Notes: a model not told the origin generated them from the letters alone. Counted from the stretch's first letter, positions 1 through 13,924 are shown. The stretch is 64,000 nucleotides of DNA from Opisthocomus hoazin (GCF_030867145.1 NC_134420.1:8897823-8961822); one strand, 5' to 3'. A program made the numbers and translations.

Positions 1-3000
1 TTGGAAAAATACTTATTCACATCATCACAGTGTTGTTTTCTAGATAGAAATATATGAGCGTAGCTTCATTTAACATACAATACAGACCTCCAAGTGAATT
101 TATCTGAATGTATTTTCACCTGTATGTCATATGTAAAACCATTTAACTGCATAAATAATTTCATGAAATAGAAAAAAGTTTTCAATTCTGAACTGTCTAT
201 TGTCATTACTGCACTACATTGCAGAGCTATGCTAAGATTTAGAATTTATATTGTGAACTTCAGAGATTAAACCATTCTGCCTATGACTTAAACCATCTTT
301 CCATTGACGTTGCATTTCACCTCACCCTGTCTCCCATATTCCTAACCCTCTGTCCCAAGTGGTTACTCCCCAGACCCTCTGTATTCCAGCTGGACTATAC
401 CCTCCTTCTCATGTAGGATGCCTGCTCTCCAACAAAGGGATTAGTGAAATACAGTTTCTTTGCTCTCACTTCTGACACCCTGGCACTGCAGCAACTTCTG
501 GCAAGCCGTGCAACCACAGGAAAAGTCTTAGATACTGGCTCGTGCATGCTGCCTGAGCTCTGTGCTAGACACTGCCTGGTACTGAGCTATGTGGCTGAGC
601 CAGGTGTACAAGAATTTTAATAACCGAGAACCCTAGTTTTATGTGACGCACCCCAAAAAACTCTCCAAATATCTTACTGCTGGGATTATATGGAATAACA
701 ATGTAAACACGATGTCAAGAAACTATTGTCCACATAAACAGAAACATAAAGAACATGAACCGTTTCGTTGATTGCCTTTCTTCTAAAAAATGAGAGAGAC
801 CATCTTTGCAATCCACCAGGGTTTAACATGATTATACACTCTTGGACAAGGTGCCATATAAAACACATTTTGAGCAGAACTACATCAGGAAAAACAGAAG
901 TAACCTGATAGAAATTATTGTCATTACATTGGTATAAAGTAAGTGCCTCAGACGTGAAAGCTCAGGTGTATTGTCAATTGTCTGAACAGCATACAAGCAT
1001 AAGCTATGAAATAAAAGGATGATTGATTTAAAAGGGTGCAAAAGCATTCATGAAAGACAGGAAAACTGAAACTGAGGGCCCATGATTTTATGCATCTTTT
1101 ATGAAGAGACTAAAGCAGAAATGTTTCATGAAATAGATGTGTTTTTAAAAAGGGTGTGAAGAAGAGAAAAAGATGGCTACTAAACAAAAAAGCTGTATTG
1201 TTCAAATATGTATGACCATTGTCAGGATTTTTCATAACCGAGCAAAGTATTTGCCAAGGCAACTGGCTGGTGAAGGCAGAAGTGAAAATAGCACAGTTGC
1301 AACTGCCATAGTGTACCGATATGAGAGGCCAGGTTTGTAGAGAAAGCCAATACCTTTCACGAGGCCACATGATATAACAGGAATAAATGAACAAGCATTA
1401 ACTTAGAATAAACTAGTCTACGCTCATGTAATGTGGGATATTTTGTTTAACTTATGGTGAATAAAAAGCTCTACTTTCTGTAAGTTAATGCTATTTCTCC
1501 AGCCCTTAGGTTTAGCCTAAAAGATATTTCTCTGTTTTCTCTATTGTCATCTTGAATGACTTCATGCAAGTGCATCATCTCTTTCTTGCTTACTTCAAGG
1601 TTTGGGAGTTTTTTGCATTTCTGACTTTTTTTTTAAATACTTAAAAAATAGCCATCCCACAATACACTGGACACAAAAGACCTTAGGTATTATCTGGTTT
1701 ACGTACACATTCCACCATGTAAAGAAGCGAGGGAGGAAGGTAGTTAATGCTGGTAGTTAACGTAATCACCAGGTATTCTGCAATTGTGAAGAGATTTGTA
1801 ACTCTCTCCAGTTTTAAAGTTCTCTGTATTCTTGCTTCCATTTTTTCTCTCCCAGCACCACCTTTAATAACAGATTAGAACACAATTTTGTGTTTGCATT
1901 AATTACATTTAGTGACACTGAAAACTTGGGTTTATCATAGCCAAATCTCATCTTTGAACAGAATATCCGAGCGTATGAATACTTTTCACAGGTAAAATAG
2001 AGCGCCCTTAGACACACTTTTTCATCTACAGTATTTATATGACCTCTGACTCAAAAATAAGATGTTCTGGGTTGGACTCTAGGCTCAACTGGGCCGGGTA
2101 AAGCTTTTTATAGAAAGAGTTCTGAACCCTGCATATGAATTTTTATAAATAAATATAAAAGGTAGACGATTTCAGACAACAGTTAATGAGGTATATAACT
2201 CAGTCAAACAGAGTGGTAGACAATCCATATGTCTGCCAACTGCAGAACTATTGCCGAGTTCTCAGTTCTGAAAACTAAGCTCAAGATTGGGCTGATTTAG
2301 ATTATCCTCTCATTAACCTGCACTAGAACCCTTCCTCTCTAGGAATCTAATTTGAGTTTGAGTTTCTAAGTGTAAGCGGCATTCAAAATTACTTATGGTC
2401 AGTATCCTCAGTGCAGCTTTCCTTTTACTGTCCCTAACAAACTCTCGAACTGTCCCTGGTAATCAAATTGGAATGGTCTTTATTATGAGATGCGATGATC
2501 TGTCTATCCAGGCCCTCATATATTTCAATGACTTGGTCTCGTTGGTTGTCTTTTTATTCATTGCTAATCGTGGCAAAGTCTCGATCAAGTGGTTTCATGA
2601 CCACCAACAGGAAGTGTTTCTTAATACCTTCATGAATTATACCTTCTTCTGAAAACTATTTTGGCTGTAGTTCATATATTCAACTAAATGTTATGGGATG
2701 CTAAGTTACACATACACCCTCCCAGCAGCAGAAGACTGGCCTATAGTTAAGTCTGTGACCCAGGTGATGGAGATCTAAGTCCAATTAATATTTAGTTACA
2801 GACACTCTGTATGAACTTTCAGAAGTCTTCCTCCAGTCTCCCTTTTTTCACAGGAACTGCAAATAATTTACTTTTAACAGAATGCAGGAATAATTGCAGT
2901 GACACTACTCTGTTGTTTGAATATAAATGAAGATAAATATGCAAGTGTCACAGACAGTCAAATGGACAGGTGGGATCTGGGATACTAGACATTGAAACAA

Positions 3001-3734
3001 ACTTTTCCACTCAAGTGATCCAGTCGGTGTCCCGTGGCAGGTCCTTGGCCCTTCAAATAAAGACCACTCATGGTACAAGAAATCTCAGTTCTGACGCTTT
3101 TTATCAAATAATCTCTGCCTGACATGGTTGTAGACATAGTATTCAACTTTATGTTGACATATTATAAGGGCTATCATAATAATAATTAAAAAAAAGAATA
3201 GTGGGAAAATCCTTGCCTACTTCCAAATACTAATTTTTGGTATCCATATTTGATTAATTTCTGTAGCAAGCAAAAACATGGAAACTGTAGATATGGCAAT
3301 TTCCAGTGGTATAAAAATTTCATTTATAAATTTTCAGATTTTATTAATTGACTTACTGTACATCCTAACTATCTCCATTTCTTTCTTATGCAAAAGATAA
3401 ACACTATGACTCTATGACTATGGCCTCTCAGATCACTCCTTGCAAGCATTATTAATCCCAAAGAAACACTGGGTTTGGGTGGTATTTTATTTTATCATTT
3501 TCACAAGAATCAACATTCTTCCTCCAGAGTCTACTTTCAAAATCTCTTTCACAACTTCATGAGCATGCAAACTCAGATCTATTCTCTGGACTAATCATGA
3601 CCTGTCACATCTAGGAGCACAAAGCAGATACCTGATAGTTAAGAATTTGTAAGAGCTGCTTTTAACACATAGATTTAACTGATAACTTTGAGGTTACAAA
3701 GTCATAAACAGTGTAACATATGTACTAGATCTAC
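1..3734. other. AT-rich non-coding DNA, no gene recognised
   Basis: I see no coding exon, RNA gene or transposon here. Short open frames (for example 60-94 codons near 0.7, 1.1-1.4, 1.8-2.0 and 2.4-2.65 kb) have low-complexity, hydrophobic or mixed translations without family motifs and are scattered on both strands, as expected by chance. The stretch between about 300 and 600 is slightly richer in C and G but carries no CpG-island-like run. Very old repeats could be missed by eye. Confidence 0.6.
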
Positions 3735-4085
3735 TGGCCCAATGCACAGGATGCTCTATGAATGGCAGAATGTTCAATACACAAATTACAAGACCTGAAT
3801 AATAGATAGGATGGGTATGTAGGACAAGTAAGGAAATAAAAGAAATTTGGTAGTAGGAAAAAAGAACAGAGGGAAAGGATTAAGGAATGTAGAATAAGCA
3901 AAGGAAACAATGACAAACTCTTAGAGACAAAATTGGAATAGATCACAACAAAAGAAAGTAGAGTAGAAATTGAGTGACACTAAGTATTTTGGAAACGGGA
4001 GGGAGAGAAAAGACAGGAAAGCAAGACAAATAAGGCCTAGATGTTAACAATATAAGAAAAAAAAAAAAACATTTAAAAGGCTCAA
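3735..4085. other. purine-skewed stretch, unassigned
   Basis: The plus strand is strongly A/G-rich over about 350 bases (runs such as GGAAATAAAAGAAATTTGG and GGGAGGGAGAGAAAAG), ending in a 12-A run near 4058-4069. It is not a simple short-period repeat. The open frame of about 147 codons on the minus strand (3943-4386) translates partly from this purine bias and has no recognisable domain, so I do not call it a gene. It could be a remnant of an old repeat; similar skewed blocks occur at 7.1-8.1 kb (opposite skew) and 10.7-10.95 kb. Confidence 0.35.
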
Positions 4086-4998
4086 AGAGGCCAGTGGTTG
4101 GACAGTCAATCAAGCACTCAGCTGGAAGGAGCCAATAAACTTTAGTCATCTCACAAAATACAGATGCCATCCAGAATATTTGAGATAGATAGAAGCTAAT
4201 TAATGTCATGTCATCCTTGACACAAACCATACAGCTTCCTTGCAAAGCAGAAGAACTGAAAAGTTCTGGTTTGACTGGAATTAAAGAGTAGGGCTGGAAT
4301 AAATATTTGTCAGAGGTAAATGACAGTACAGTCTGTACATGAAGAATATCTGATTTTATCATCATAATACTGCTAGCCTTTAGCAATATCTTTAATTACT
4401 TTGAAAGACTTATTAATAAGTAAGGCTCCCAAGGATCATCTTTCTTACTCTAACTATTCAGTATGTCATTAATTTATTTGGATTTGGACACCTCTATGGT
4501 TTTACTGTAAAAAGAGGTTTTAACTCTGACTTCTGGCTAAAAGTAAATTAATATAGAATCCTCTCGAGAATGCAAAATTCTGCATGCTCTCAGACCTCCC
4601 CAAAGTATAATTCAGCTTTTCTCTCAAGCATTGTGTCTGAACACTTCTACTTGCATGGCAAAGTTTCAGAAGTCAAAGCATTTGATGACTAGACAAATAT
4701 CAGAAATCAATGTCTTAAAAAACATGTATTTTAATCTCCTATTAGTGCTATAATTCATTCTCTGTTCAGTTCCATTTTAAACAGGATGCTTCTCAAAAAG
4801 CAGAAATAAAACAAGTTTGTATCCCTTGGCTCTCGTCAGCAAAGGAGAATTTACATCAGAAATACCTTGAATATTTGCCTTAAATCCACCTTCATTACTT
4901 CAGGCTTTTTTGAGTCTTTACTGCTTTTAGCATATCTTATCTTTATATAGACCATAGAGGGGAAAAAAGACATTCCCAGACAGAAAAAGTGTAATTTA
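4086..4998. other. non-coding DNA, nothing recognised
   Basis: AT-rich sequence with no recognisable repeat, exon or RNA gene. Confidence 0.5.
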
Positions 4999-5127
4999 TT
5001 TTTGTATATATAAATATATATAATTTGGATCTGGATGGTAACATACATATGGTGAATCATGCTGAGGATGGACTTTCATTTGTACATATGTATATATGCA
5101 TATACATATATATACGTATATGTATAA
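4999..5127. repeat. A/T-rich dinucleotide-like low-complexity cluster
   Basis: Two short alternating purine-pyrimidine tracts: (TA)n-like at 4999-5024, and an imperfect TATA/TACATA/TATACG array at 5082-5127. The second is locally self-complementary, as expected for degenerate (TA)n with CA/TG interruptions. Simple-sequence DNA with no evident function. Confidence 0.75.
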
Positions 5128-5859
5128 ACACAAAACTGTCTGCATAATTCAGGAAAGCTGAAATATGGAGCATCTTTAAGGAAGCCTAAATAGATGAACC
5201 TCTTCACATCTTTAAAAGACCATGGAGTTAAGTACAAAACACACTTGTCCTGACTTACCAACAAAACGGGTATCCAAACAGCTATTTTGCGTTGCACTGG
5301 AAACTCCTTATGTTCTGTGCTTCCTTATCATTACTTTAAAGTCATTTCTGTTCGTCCATGTTCAGAGCTTCTAGATACTACAGAACTAACTACAATAAAG
5401 TTAATTAAATTTGGGATTTATAAGTTATTTTCAGGAGCTATTTATTTACCATTGTGTCAAAATAAAAACAAAACAAAACAAATCTTAGGTTTTATCACTT
5501 CATGCTTTTTTAAATCTTTGAATGACATAAAATCTGAATGAATTAAAATTAAAACAAAACTTTGTCTACAACCAAATAACCAAAAACCTAGAGTTAGAAA
5601 AATGGAACACTTGTACATTAAACTAACTTGTTCTGCTATTAGTTTAGGTGAGATGATGATCAAGAGTGTGTTAATTAAACCTCTTTAAAACATAGTTCTA
5701 CTTGCTTGTTAATTTACTCTTATTTATTCTTCAACTCTATAAAAATACACACATGCACAGTTTGAAAACAGTTCCTCTCTCAAATAAAAATATAAAATAA
5801 ATATAATTTTTTTAGCAGTTGCTGTAGAATTTCTCTTACCAGGCAAAAGCAAAGAATGA
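5128..5859. other. AT-rich non-coding DNA with a short A-rich microsatellite
   Basis: No gene or transposon recognised. It contains an AAAAC-type microsatellite at about 5461-5482. Open frames of 68-84 codons in this area include translations of this repeat and are rejected as genes. Confidence 0.5.
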
Positions 5860-6260
5860 TCGATCAAACCCTCTGCCTCAACACACCACTTTCAGTGTAA
5901 TGCATATGGACGTTGAAAAGCCAGTGTATCTGGTTAGTTATAACACTTTCATTTCCAGCTTCTCACAGACTTTGTTTTCTCTGTAAGACAGTAATTTTAT
6001 GTTTCCAGTCAAATCACCCAAGAGCATTACTTGTTTGCAGCTGCTATTTCAGTGTTAAATGCTTGCGATGCTAAAAGTGGGCATGTTTGTGTAAATACTC
6101 TTGAAAAGTGAGGAAACCGCAGATAAATGAAAGCAGATGAATGATAACAGCAGGGATAGAAGAAGAAAAAGCCATTAGTGAATTCATTAATTTTTACCTT
6201 TGGCATTTAGTGCTTCTGATTAATGGCATTGCTGTAGACTGCGATTTTCCTCTCAAGTAT
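5860..6260. promoter_or_regulatory. possible conserved non-coding element (homeodomain-site-rich)
   Basis: This block has balanced, non-repetitive composition unlike its flanks and no open frame of note. It contains clustered homeodomain-type cores: TGATTAAT at 6217-6224, and CATTAATTTTTA just upstream. Such texture is typical of vertebrate developmental enhancers, but that is inference from appearance alone; conservation cannot be measured here. It lies about 300 bp upstream of a decayed CR1. It could equally be ordinary unique sequence. Confidence 0.25.
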
Positions 6261-6564
6261 TAACATGTAAAATATGTGGCATATAAGAATAAAGTGTTAT
6301 TACCATTTGTGTGTATCCAAAATCGCTAAGATACCAGGGATGAAGTCAAGATGCAGACAAATAACATAGTTGATTTTTTGCACACATTTCATCACTTGCA
6401 AATATAAAGTTTAAATGTGCATTTAGAAACAAAAAATGTCTTGTTTCACTTCACCTGTATGTATTTCACAAGTTAAAAATCGTAGGTGGCAAGTTCTGTG
6501 ACAGCCCATGGGTGCTGCGGAAAAACAGCCTGTCAATTATCACAGCAGCCTGCAGTGGGAGGGA

Positions 6565-7010
6565 GATGTCCTGTATCCAGTTCCGGGCTCCTTAGTACCA
6601 GAGAGCCACAGACACACTGGAAAGAGTTCAGCAAAGGCCCACAAAGATTATTAAGGAACTGGAACATCTCACATATGAGGAAAGGTTGAGAGAGCTGGGA
6701 CTGTTTAGCCTAGGGAAGACAAGGCTTGGGGGGAGCTTATTAATGTATATAAATAGTGGAAGGGAGGGTGCAAAGAGGACAGAGCCATGCTCTTTTCAAT
6801 GGTGTAAGTGACAGGACTAGAGGCAATGGGCACACAATGAAACACAGCAGGTGCTACCTGAACATCACAAAATACTTTTTCACTGTGAGGGTGACTGAGC
6901 GCTGGCAAAGGGTGCCCAGGGAGGTTGTGGAATCTCCATCCCTGGAGTTATCCAAACACATCCAAACACATCCTGCTCAGGCAGGAATTTGGATAAAATT
7001 TCTGGTACAA
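6565..7010 (+). mobile_element. CR1 LINE fragment, decayed, plus orientation
   Basis: The sequence follows the 3' part of CR1 ORF2: the region encoding the 'vQRR...[19 protein letters not shown]' segment, then 'sDRTRGNGH', then '[13 protein letters not shown]', recognised by comparison with the two well-preserved copies at 45.3 and 49.2 kb. The frame is destroyed by indels and stops. The 3' untranslated part is shortened: the text jumps from the ORF end to a short remnant near 6985-7010 (GCAGGAATTTGGATAAAATT, related to the usual 'GCAGGG..TTGGACTAGAT'), and no 8-bp tail is visible. The element is 5'-truncated near 6565. It contains a small direct repeat (CCAAACACAT twice, 6952-6971). This is an old, dead copy. 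Confidence 0.85.
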
Positions 7011-8110
7011 AGTGTAGTTCTTGCTTCTATACTCAGAAGGTATAAAACACCTTCACTACACATTTGCTCTTTCTGTTTATAGCTCAGCCAGATTCTCAGT
7101 TCAAAGCTGCTGTTTTCCATTATGTTTAACTAAGAGGTCACCAGTCTCTCTGCTCTTCTTCCATCTATAACTACTTGCCAAACCCTTCCTCCTATTTGTC
7201 TCCTATATGTGTGCTCTCTACTTCCTTACTCTTTTTCAGATCTGATTTTTTCAACTGAAAAAATAAAATAATATAATCTTCTCCCATTATTTTGTTCTCC
7301 TGCAACCTATCAACATCTCCTGCATTTCTGAGGTTGAATTTTCAGATCAGTCTCTGACCTAATCTTCCCAAACTTAAGTTACTAGTTTTCCTGTCTGTTT
7401 ATACTTCACCTTTTTGTCTAACAATATTTTAATTCTCTTGTTATAAAGAACCTAACACTGGCATAATCCATTCTTTCCTGGTATTCCTCACCTTCATACT
7501 CTTTAAAGTCATTATCTGAAATGCCTATTCTTTTTCATTATAGACTCTCCCCTCTCATTTCATGAGATATAGGGCACTGCAAAATGTTACCCTGGTCTAC
7601 AAAAACCTTTTCTTGACTACTTCTCAATCCCACTATTCTATTTTCATCCTCGTTCCTCTGCTGATTGATTTTAGTCATTAAAATCTTCCTCAAAATCCTG
7701 TATTCAGCCACTTCAGATTCCTCAACCAAAATGACCAACTCCTTCCAGCCTGACTGGAGAGTGGAATCTATTCTTTCTTCCGTAGATCAACGGTAAGACT
7801 CTTAAGCCACTCTGCCATTGCCCCCTAACACTGTACTTTTCTCTGTCTTTGCTCAAATGCATAAGAAAATACTAGCTTTTTTTTGGTAGTTTACTTAACT
7901 TTCCCATCTCTAACAAGGCCAACTTGCTATATCTACTATTATGTTTATATCTGATATAAAGGTATAACATCATATTATATAAAGTATTGATATTAACTAA
8001 CACTTTAAACTGCTTCAAAGATCCTGTTTCCTCACTTTGAGGATACCTTTTTTCTCCCTTTTCTTTCTTACCAAATTTGTCTTCTTTCTACACCTAAATG
8101 AAAAGTTTTG
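7011..8110. other. pyrimidine-skewed non-coding DNA
   Basis: From about 7080 the plus strand is T/C-rich for roughly 1 kb, with many CTTC, TCTCC and CCTTTT runs and few G residues. No gene, poly-A-tailed insert or known repeat is recognised. The minus-strand frame at 7538-7738 (66 codons, charged, no motif) is within the skewed block and is not supported as a gene. The skew starts right after the CR1 remnant. Confidence 0.4.
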
Positions 8111-10690
8111 TTTGCATGCTTCACAGATTTGCTGGATCAATGCCATAATTAAAGGAAGGCTAAGAAACAGGATAAAGAACTGTGGTAAAAAAACCCTGTA
8201 ATGTGCCTACATCACACCACAGTGAAGAATGACAAATACAGGCCTGCAAACCTGTCTATTCCTGAAATGACTGCTTAAACTTAGGATGCCAATACAGTAA
8301 TGAAATACAGTAGCAGAAAGGAGTCCAGCCATTTCAGTGTCCTATACTAACGCACTGAAAAATAATTCTTTTTTGTTGTGAGATTATCATTCTGAAAGTA
8401 AAATATTCAGTGCTAGTATGACTAAAAACAACAAACAACCAAACATAAATTATGCATAGCGTTAACCACTAATCTTACAAATATGAGTATTTTTTTTAAC
8501 AAGGCAAACTATATATCATGTGGATAAATCTAGTTACCAGCAGCCTTTTCCTTGAACATGAATCATTAATCATATAAATTAAAGGAATACCTTCACAGAA
8601 TAGATTCTTCTCAGAAAATAATTACATATTTGTAATGTAAAATTTCTTCAATCGCAAGTTGGGATAATGCAATCCTTTTTACCTTTTAGGGTAAGACACT
8701 ATAGAAAAGTTTGCAAATAGTGGCAAAAAGGGAAATCAGATGACTAATAGCCCATGTACTTTTCTCTCCAACTTCAGTAAATACTTTCTCTTTTCAGCAT
8801 GCCTGGAACTTAACAGAAATATAGGCAGGGTACAGAGAATGTCACATGGCAGATACTAATTGTTACGATTAAGGTCTAACAAGCATGCTTCCCTGCTGTT
8901 CTGAGAATGTCTCTGACTTTTGATCCTGACATCTGTGTCTTACAAGAATTTCACTCGGCTCTGACATTCCTTCTGATGTTGATCCAGGAATTAATGGATT
9001 GTGAAAAAGCTGGCAGGATATCATTTAAAAAATAGAATTCTTGGTGTACAACTGATGAAAAGGTATCAGAATTCACATACTTTGTGTCTGATACCAATAC
9101 ACTGTGTCTATATGCATGCATTTGGTATGAAGCAGTACCTCAAAACAGAGGACAGAAAATAAGATTTAGAAGGAAGCAAGAGCTTCATGTTATACTCATT
9201 TACAGTATTGCTATTGTACACCTTCAGCACATTACAAGATGAAAATTACCAATGATTTAGACAAATTCTGTGTAATAGAGATTCAATTGTTTAAAATCCC
9301 TACCAGCAAAATATATTATGAATAATTCTGATATTTCATAAGAACTCTTTCAGAGAACAGCATTAAAGAAATCAATATAAATTATGAAAGAAGTCTCGGC
9401 AGAGCCAGCCATAAGCATGCTTACAGCGTGACATATGTTGTGTGGTCACCATCGTACCATTTCAGTTTGGACATGTATTTAAGCTGGTTTGTGCTACAGG
9501 GGTTTCAGGTTTAAAGGATCTATGAGGAAAAAAAACCCAGAAACTTTAAAACATTTAATACCAAAAGTTAAACTGAGATTTTTTCTAGATGTGTTTAAGA
9601 TGGAAGAATTACATACAGAATTGAGATTTTACACATCAGAGAATATTGCCTTGTATTTCATGGTTCTGGATAATTACTAGATGCCAGTGGATAACTTAAA
9701 CATAGCTTAGAGTCACTGACATCAATGTGTGACAGGCAGCATTACAGAACATATTTAGTAATTTTAAATGAAAAAGTAGAATGATGTTTGAAAAAAAGAT
9801 ATAAAAATAAAATTCACAATTATCACAACAGCAAAGAAGCAGTGCCCTCTTTCAAATAAAGCCAAAAACGGTTTTTAGTATTAAATAAAAAGAATTGGAA
9901 GGAACCATGAAAGTCCGGATTCAACAAGTTAAAAAAAAACAAAATTCAATTGTCAACTACTGTCCATTGTAACTAGTTAAAAAATTGTGACTATATGGTT
10001 TAACCATCCCCTCAAGCAAGTCATACAAATTTCAAGTCAAACACTGACATCATTATTTATTCAGAGAAGTTTCTGGCATTTGCATCTATATTTCAGTGGT
10101 TTAGATGTTTTAACAAAATTTCTTAACACTCCAAGGCATAGGATATTTTGACACAAGTCCAGATCCAAATGTTATTAATAAATAAATGTAATTAATAAAA
10201 TTAAGAGTACAGACCACCTACAGTTATTTAGCCACTCATGGCCAGTATGTAAACATTGGAAGTACTTGTTTTAGGGGACAGGAAATTATCCAAAATAAGT
10301 AAGCTATAATCAGAGTCAATTTATGAGAAGCCAATTTATATCTCATATATTAGAAATCAATATGTGAAAAAAGCTTAGTGACTTGCAAGTCGTGTGCCTC
10401 TTACCAGGGCTTATTACAACTCTGTTGTTGTTCAGCTGCATACAATTTACAAAATTCTAACAAGAATACCAGAATTCTAACAAGATGCAAATAAGCATCT
10501 TGGACATTTATAACATTAATAGTACATGTAGGGAATCCGTTAATATTTTGCTTAAACTATATTATTAAGAACATCATGTGATTACTGTTTTGTTTTAAGG
10601 GAAACATACATGCCCTTAAACACTAATAATTTCATTATTTTTGATGCTATTTAAATTTACTGTTCTACTTTTACTTAAGTGTTTTAGAAT
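8111..10690. other. AT-rich non-coding DNA, nothing recognised
   Basis: No transposon, exon or structured RNA seen. The sequence is unique-looking, with occasional A- or T-runs of 7-9. Confidence 0.5.
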
Positions 10691-10950
10691 TCATTTAAGA
10701 TAAAAGAGTAAATAGCACACAGATGAGGAAATTATACAATGAAGAGGCAGAAAAGTAAAATGAATAGTTAAAGAGAAAAGGCTGGATCACATTTAATATG
10801 GGGAAAAACAAAAGGCAAAGCTTGTAAAATCTGGAAAAGTAAGGTAGGGGTGTGAAAGTGTGATGTGTGACAGGTGGGGTAAAATGAGACAGTTGGGAGG
10901 AAAGAAATAAAAATGAAGAGCACAAATTAGACAAGACATTCATTTTAAGC
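10691..10950. other. purine-skewed stretch, unassigned
   Basis: The plus strand is A/G-rich (for example GGGGTGTGAAAGTGTGATG and GGGAGGAAAGAAATAAAAATG), producing a minus-strand frame of 82 codons rich in F, L, S and P that merely reflects the composition. Similar in texture to 3.7-4.1 kb, but I cannot align the two by eye. Confidence 0.3.
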
Positions 10951-13924
10951 CCTTAACAGGCTGGATCTCATCGTTGTCATCAGACAGGAAATGTCAGAGC
11001 TGGCACATTTTTTTTTTTATGCTTTTTACTTGTTTTAAAAAAAGTCTGTGTCTTACAATACATAAAAAGTCTATTTGCTTTAAAGAAAAACACATCTCAA
11101 TTTGTTCCCATTTTTTCTCCTACTCAACATTTAACAAACTTCAATTCTATTATATTGGAAACTACAATAATTATAAGGTTTAATACTTCCATTACATTTT
11201 GAGTTATTTTATTGAATACCTGAATAGGACTTGAATTCTTTAAAAATAACTAAACTTTGCACTTACAGCTACAGGTGGATGTCTGGAGGAGGTGAGTATT
11301 GCATAAGAAAACATGTAGTAAGTCCTATCTCACAAATACAAACAAATCCTCAATGTAAAGTTCAGAATTCTTGAAGGAATGTAGATATTCTTTCCAAGAT
11401 AAATGAACAAAATAATTACATCAAAACCAAGTTTCCACATTTACTTTCCAATTAATGGAAAGAACTTAAAGGTACATAGTTTTTTAATATAGGCTTTATT
11501 AAATTTCTGTAAAGGATATTTGGGATCTGAAAATAATGGCACTGAATATAATATGTTACCAGTCTTCTCTCAATAGGACCATTTCATTAGTCTGTGTTGT
11601 TCTGTCAAATAAAAAAAATGAATCCCGGTATTCTGGAACCTGGCAGAAAAGGCAACTGCAGTAATTACAATGCACATATCTACACTTTGTTATCATATTT
11701 CTTCTACATAATATCAAAGTTAAATTCAAATGCAGGTGAATACTGCCAGCAGGAAAGTGTATATAGTAACTGTAATTCTTGTTAATTCTGTATTTTTAGA
11801 ATAAGCCCTCCTTTATTTTTAACTGAAATGATCTTTTGAACTTTTTATTTAAAAATTTTTATCTTGGAGTTATATATAAAAACAAAGTGTTTCCATACTG
11901 AGGGAATGGACTTCTACCTCCTGTACAGTTTAGATCTTTATACTCTATGTAAGACATCCTACAGTCTCAATTCTTCCATCAATTTTATACATAAAGTAAC
12001 AATTAAGCAATAGTGTCTAGTATAGTTAGAAAAATTACGAAAATACTCCACTGGAAAAAATGCATATTTTCTTATCATTTATAATTCTCATTATCATCTT
12101 TATATGCTCTTCGTGAAAGCCACATGCATGGAAAGTGGAAGCAAAGATTTTGGATTTTACAGATGGAGGTAAATGATGACAGAAGAGCAAGGCAGTGAAG
12201 GATCAGATAGGGATTTGGAACAGACACGATGTGTTAAACTAACAGTACACCTACAGCTATTTTCAACAGTGAATGGATGTTTAAGAAAAAGAGACAGAAT
12301 CAAACAGATCAGGTACAGAGTGATGCCATCCAATCTCTGATAGAGAGGGTTTTCCAAATCCAAGGGTTTAGACCATCAAGTTTAAAAGCGATCAGTAGAC
12401 CTATTCATCATGAATGTTTCTAATTTCTATTCTCCTCTACTTGTAGTTTAAATAAATGTATTGTCAATCAAACGTCTTTACTCAAGGCCATTTCCACGTT
12501 CTATGAGAAAGTTGAGCAAATAAAGACTCAACAAGCTTTATCAAGCTTCATTCTACTTCCATGAAAGAACTGATACCATTGTTCTGCAAATCTTTTCATG
12601 TGTGCTTATCTTGAAAGGTTCTAAACATTGCCAGAAAGTTCAGTTATTAAACTTTCCTTGGAAGCATATTGGGTTAATAGATTGCATTCACAGAAAAAGT
12701 GACACAAATAAGCAAATCTATTATACTTTGAACCTTTTACTCTCATATTACACCAAAAAAGGCAATAGAACTTAAATAAAGCAAATATTGAGCCCTCTGC
12801 AGTACTATCATTCTGGATTATACAATTTCTATAGATACACACATATTATCTCATTTCGCTTTTCTCTAAAAAATAATTAAAATAGCCACTGTGTTATACT
12901 AGATTTCATAATCTTAATTCATTATACACTCCATTCTGTTATATCTCAACACGTTTCCATTTTTATTTACCTCTCTTCAGACTACGCAAGGTAGACACGC
13001 GCTATTATTCTCATTTAGCAGGAAGAGTACTATGGCTCACCCAAGGTCAAAAAGGAAGCTCGCATCATGAGATCAACTAATTCCACTCCATTTTCCCAAA
13101 TCATAAGCTGAAGGCCTTAACATTAAAATGTATTCTTGGGCACCTTCATTTAAAAATCTTTAAATACTATCACCATTGTGATGCCTTAATTATACCCTTT
13201 GCTACAGTCATCCTCTTCTTTCCTCCCTACACCTGCCTCACTTTGCCTTGCATGTAAGATCCTTTCACAACTCAGCAGTACCCTCCGCAGCCAGCAAAAG
13301 GTGTTCAAGAATTATCACAAACAGAAATGCAAGAATTTATGTACTTTATCCACTACTCTCTGCTGCCAACTCTTTGCTCCCTGTTGACAGAAAACTAACA
13401 GGCAAAGTGCTGTTTTCTGCAAAGTTTAGTCCTCCATCTTGCAAGCATCTGGCCTGAGGAGGGCTGGAGGATCTGCTGTATTCTGGCTGATTGAGGCACA
13501 AATAAGGTTATTTTTACAGGTGCAACTTACAGATCAGCTATGTCTTAGTCTACAAAATTACAAGGTAAAAGGTGTTCTAGAGCCTCTTTCTTAAGATGTC
13601 AGGTAACAAAACCACCAAGGATTTTCAGTACTTAGCGAAACGAATTTATATATTTTAGAAAGATATCAAAACTGAATGAAATTTTTTGACTGATAAATGA
13701 AGAACATATTTTGATAAGTTTTTCCAAAGTTTAATTATCTGTGCAGTTAAAAATGGGCTCTTATTCTCCATTTGACTTTACCTGGCTTCATCATGCATTT
13801 TTATGCCTTTGCCTGCTACATTACAGAATATTCCACTCTGAGATACTTTATGTTTGAAAATATTCAGGTATTTTTGATTTTTGTTTTTTAATGGTGCGCT
13901 AACTGAAACTCTCCTGGCATTTTT
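10951..13924. other. AT-rich non-coding DNA, nothing recognised
   Basis: No gene, RNA or transposon recognised. A pair of overlapping 62-69-codon plus-strand frames at 13.2-13.46 kb lies in a locally C-rich patch, but they show no motif and no frame preference. Confidence 0.5.

Noticed and set aside
3943..4386. 147-codon minus-strand open frame
   Set aside because: Its hydrophobic, F/L/S-rich translation partly reflects the purine-skewed plus strand; no domain, and the frame runs across an A-run.
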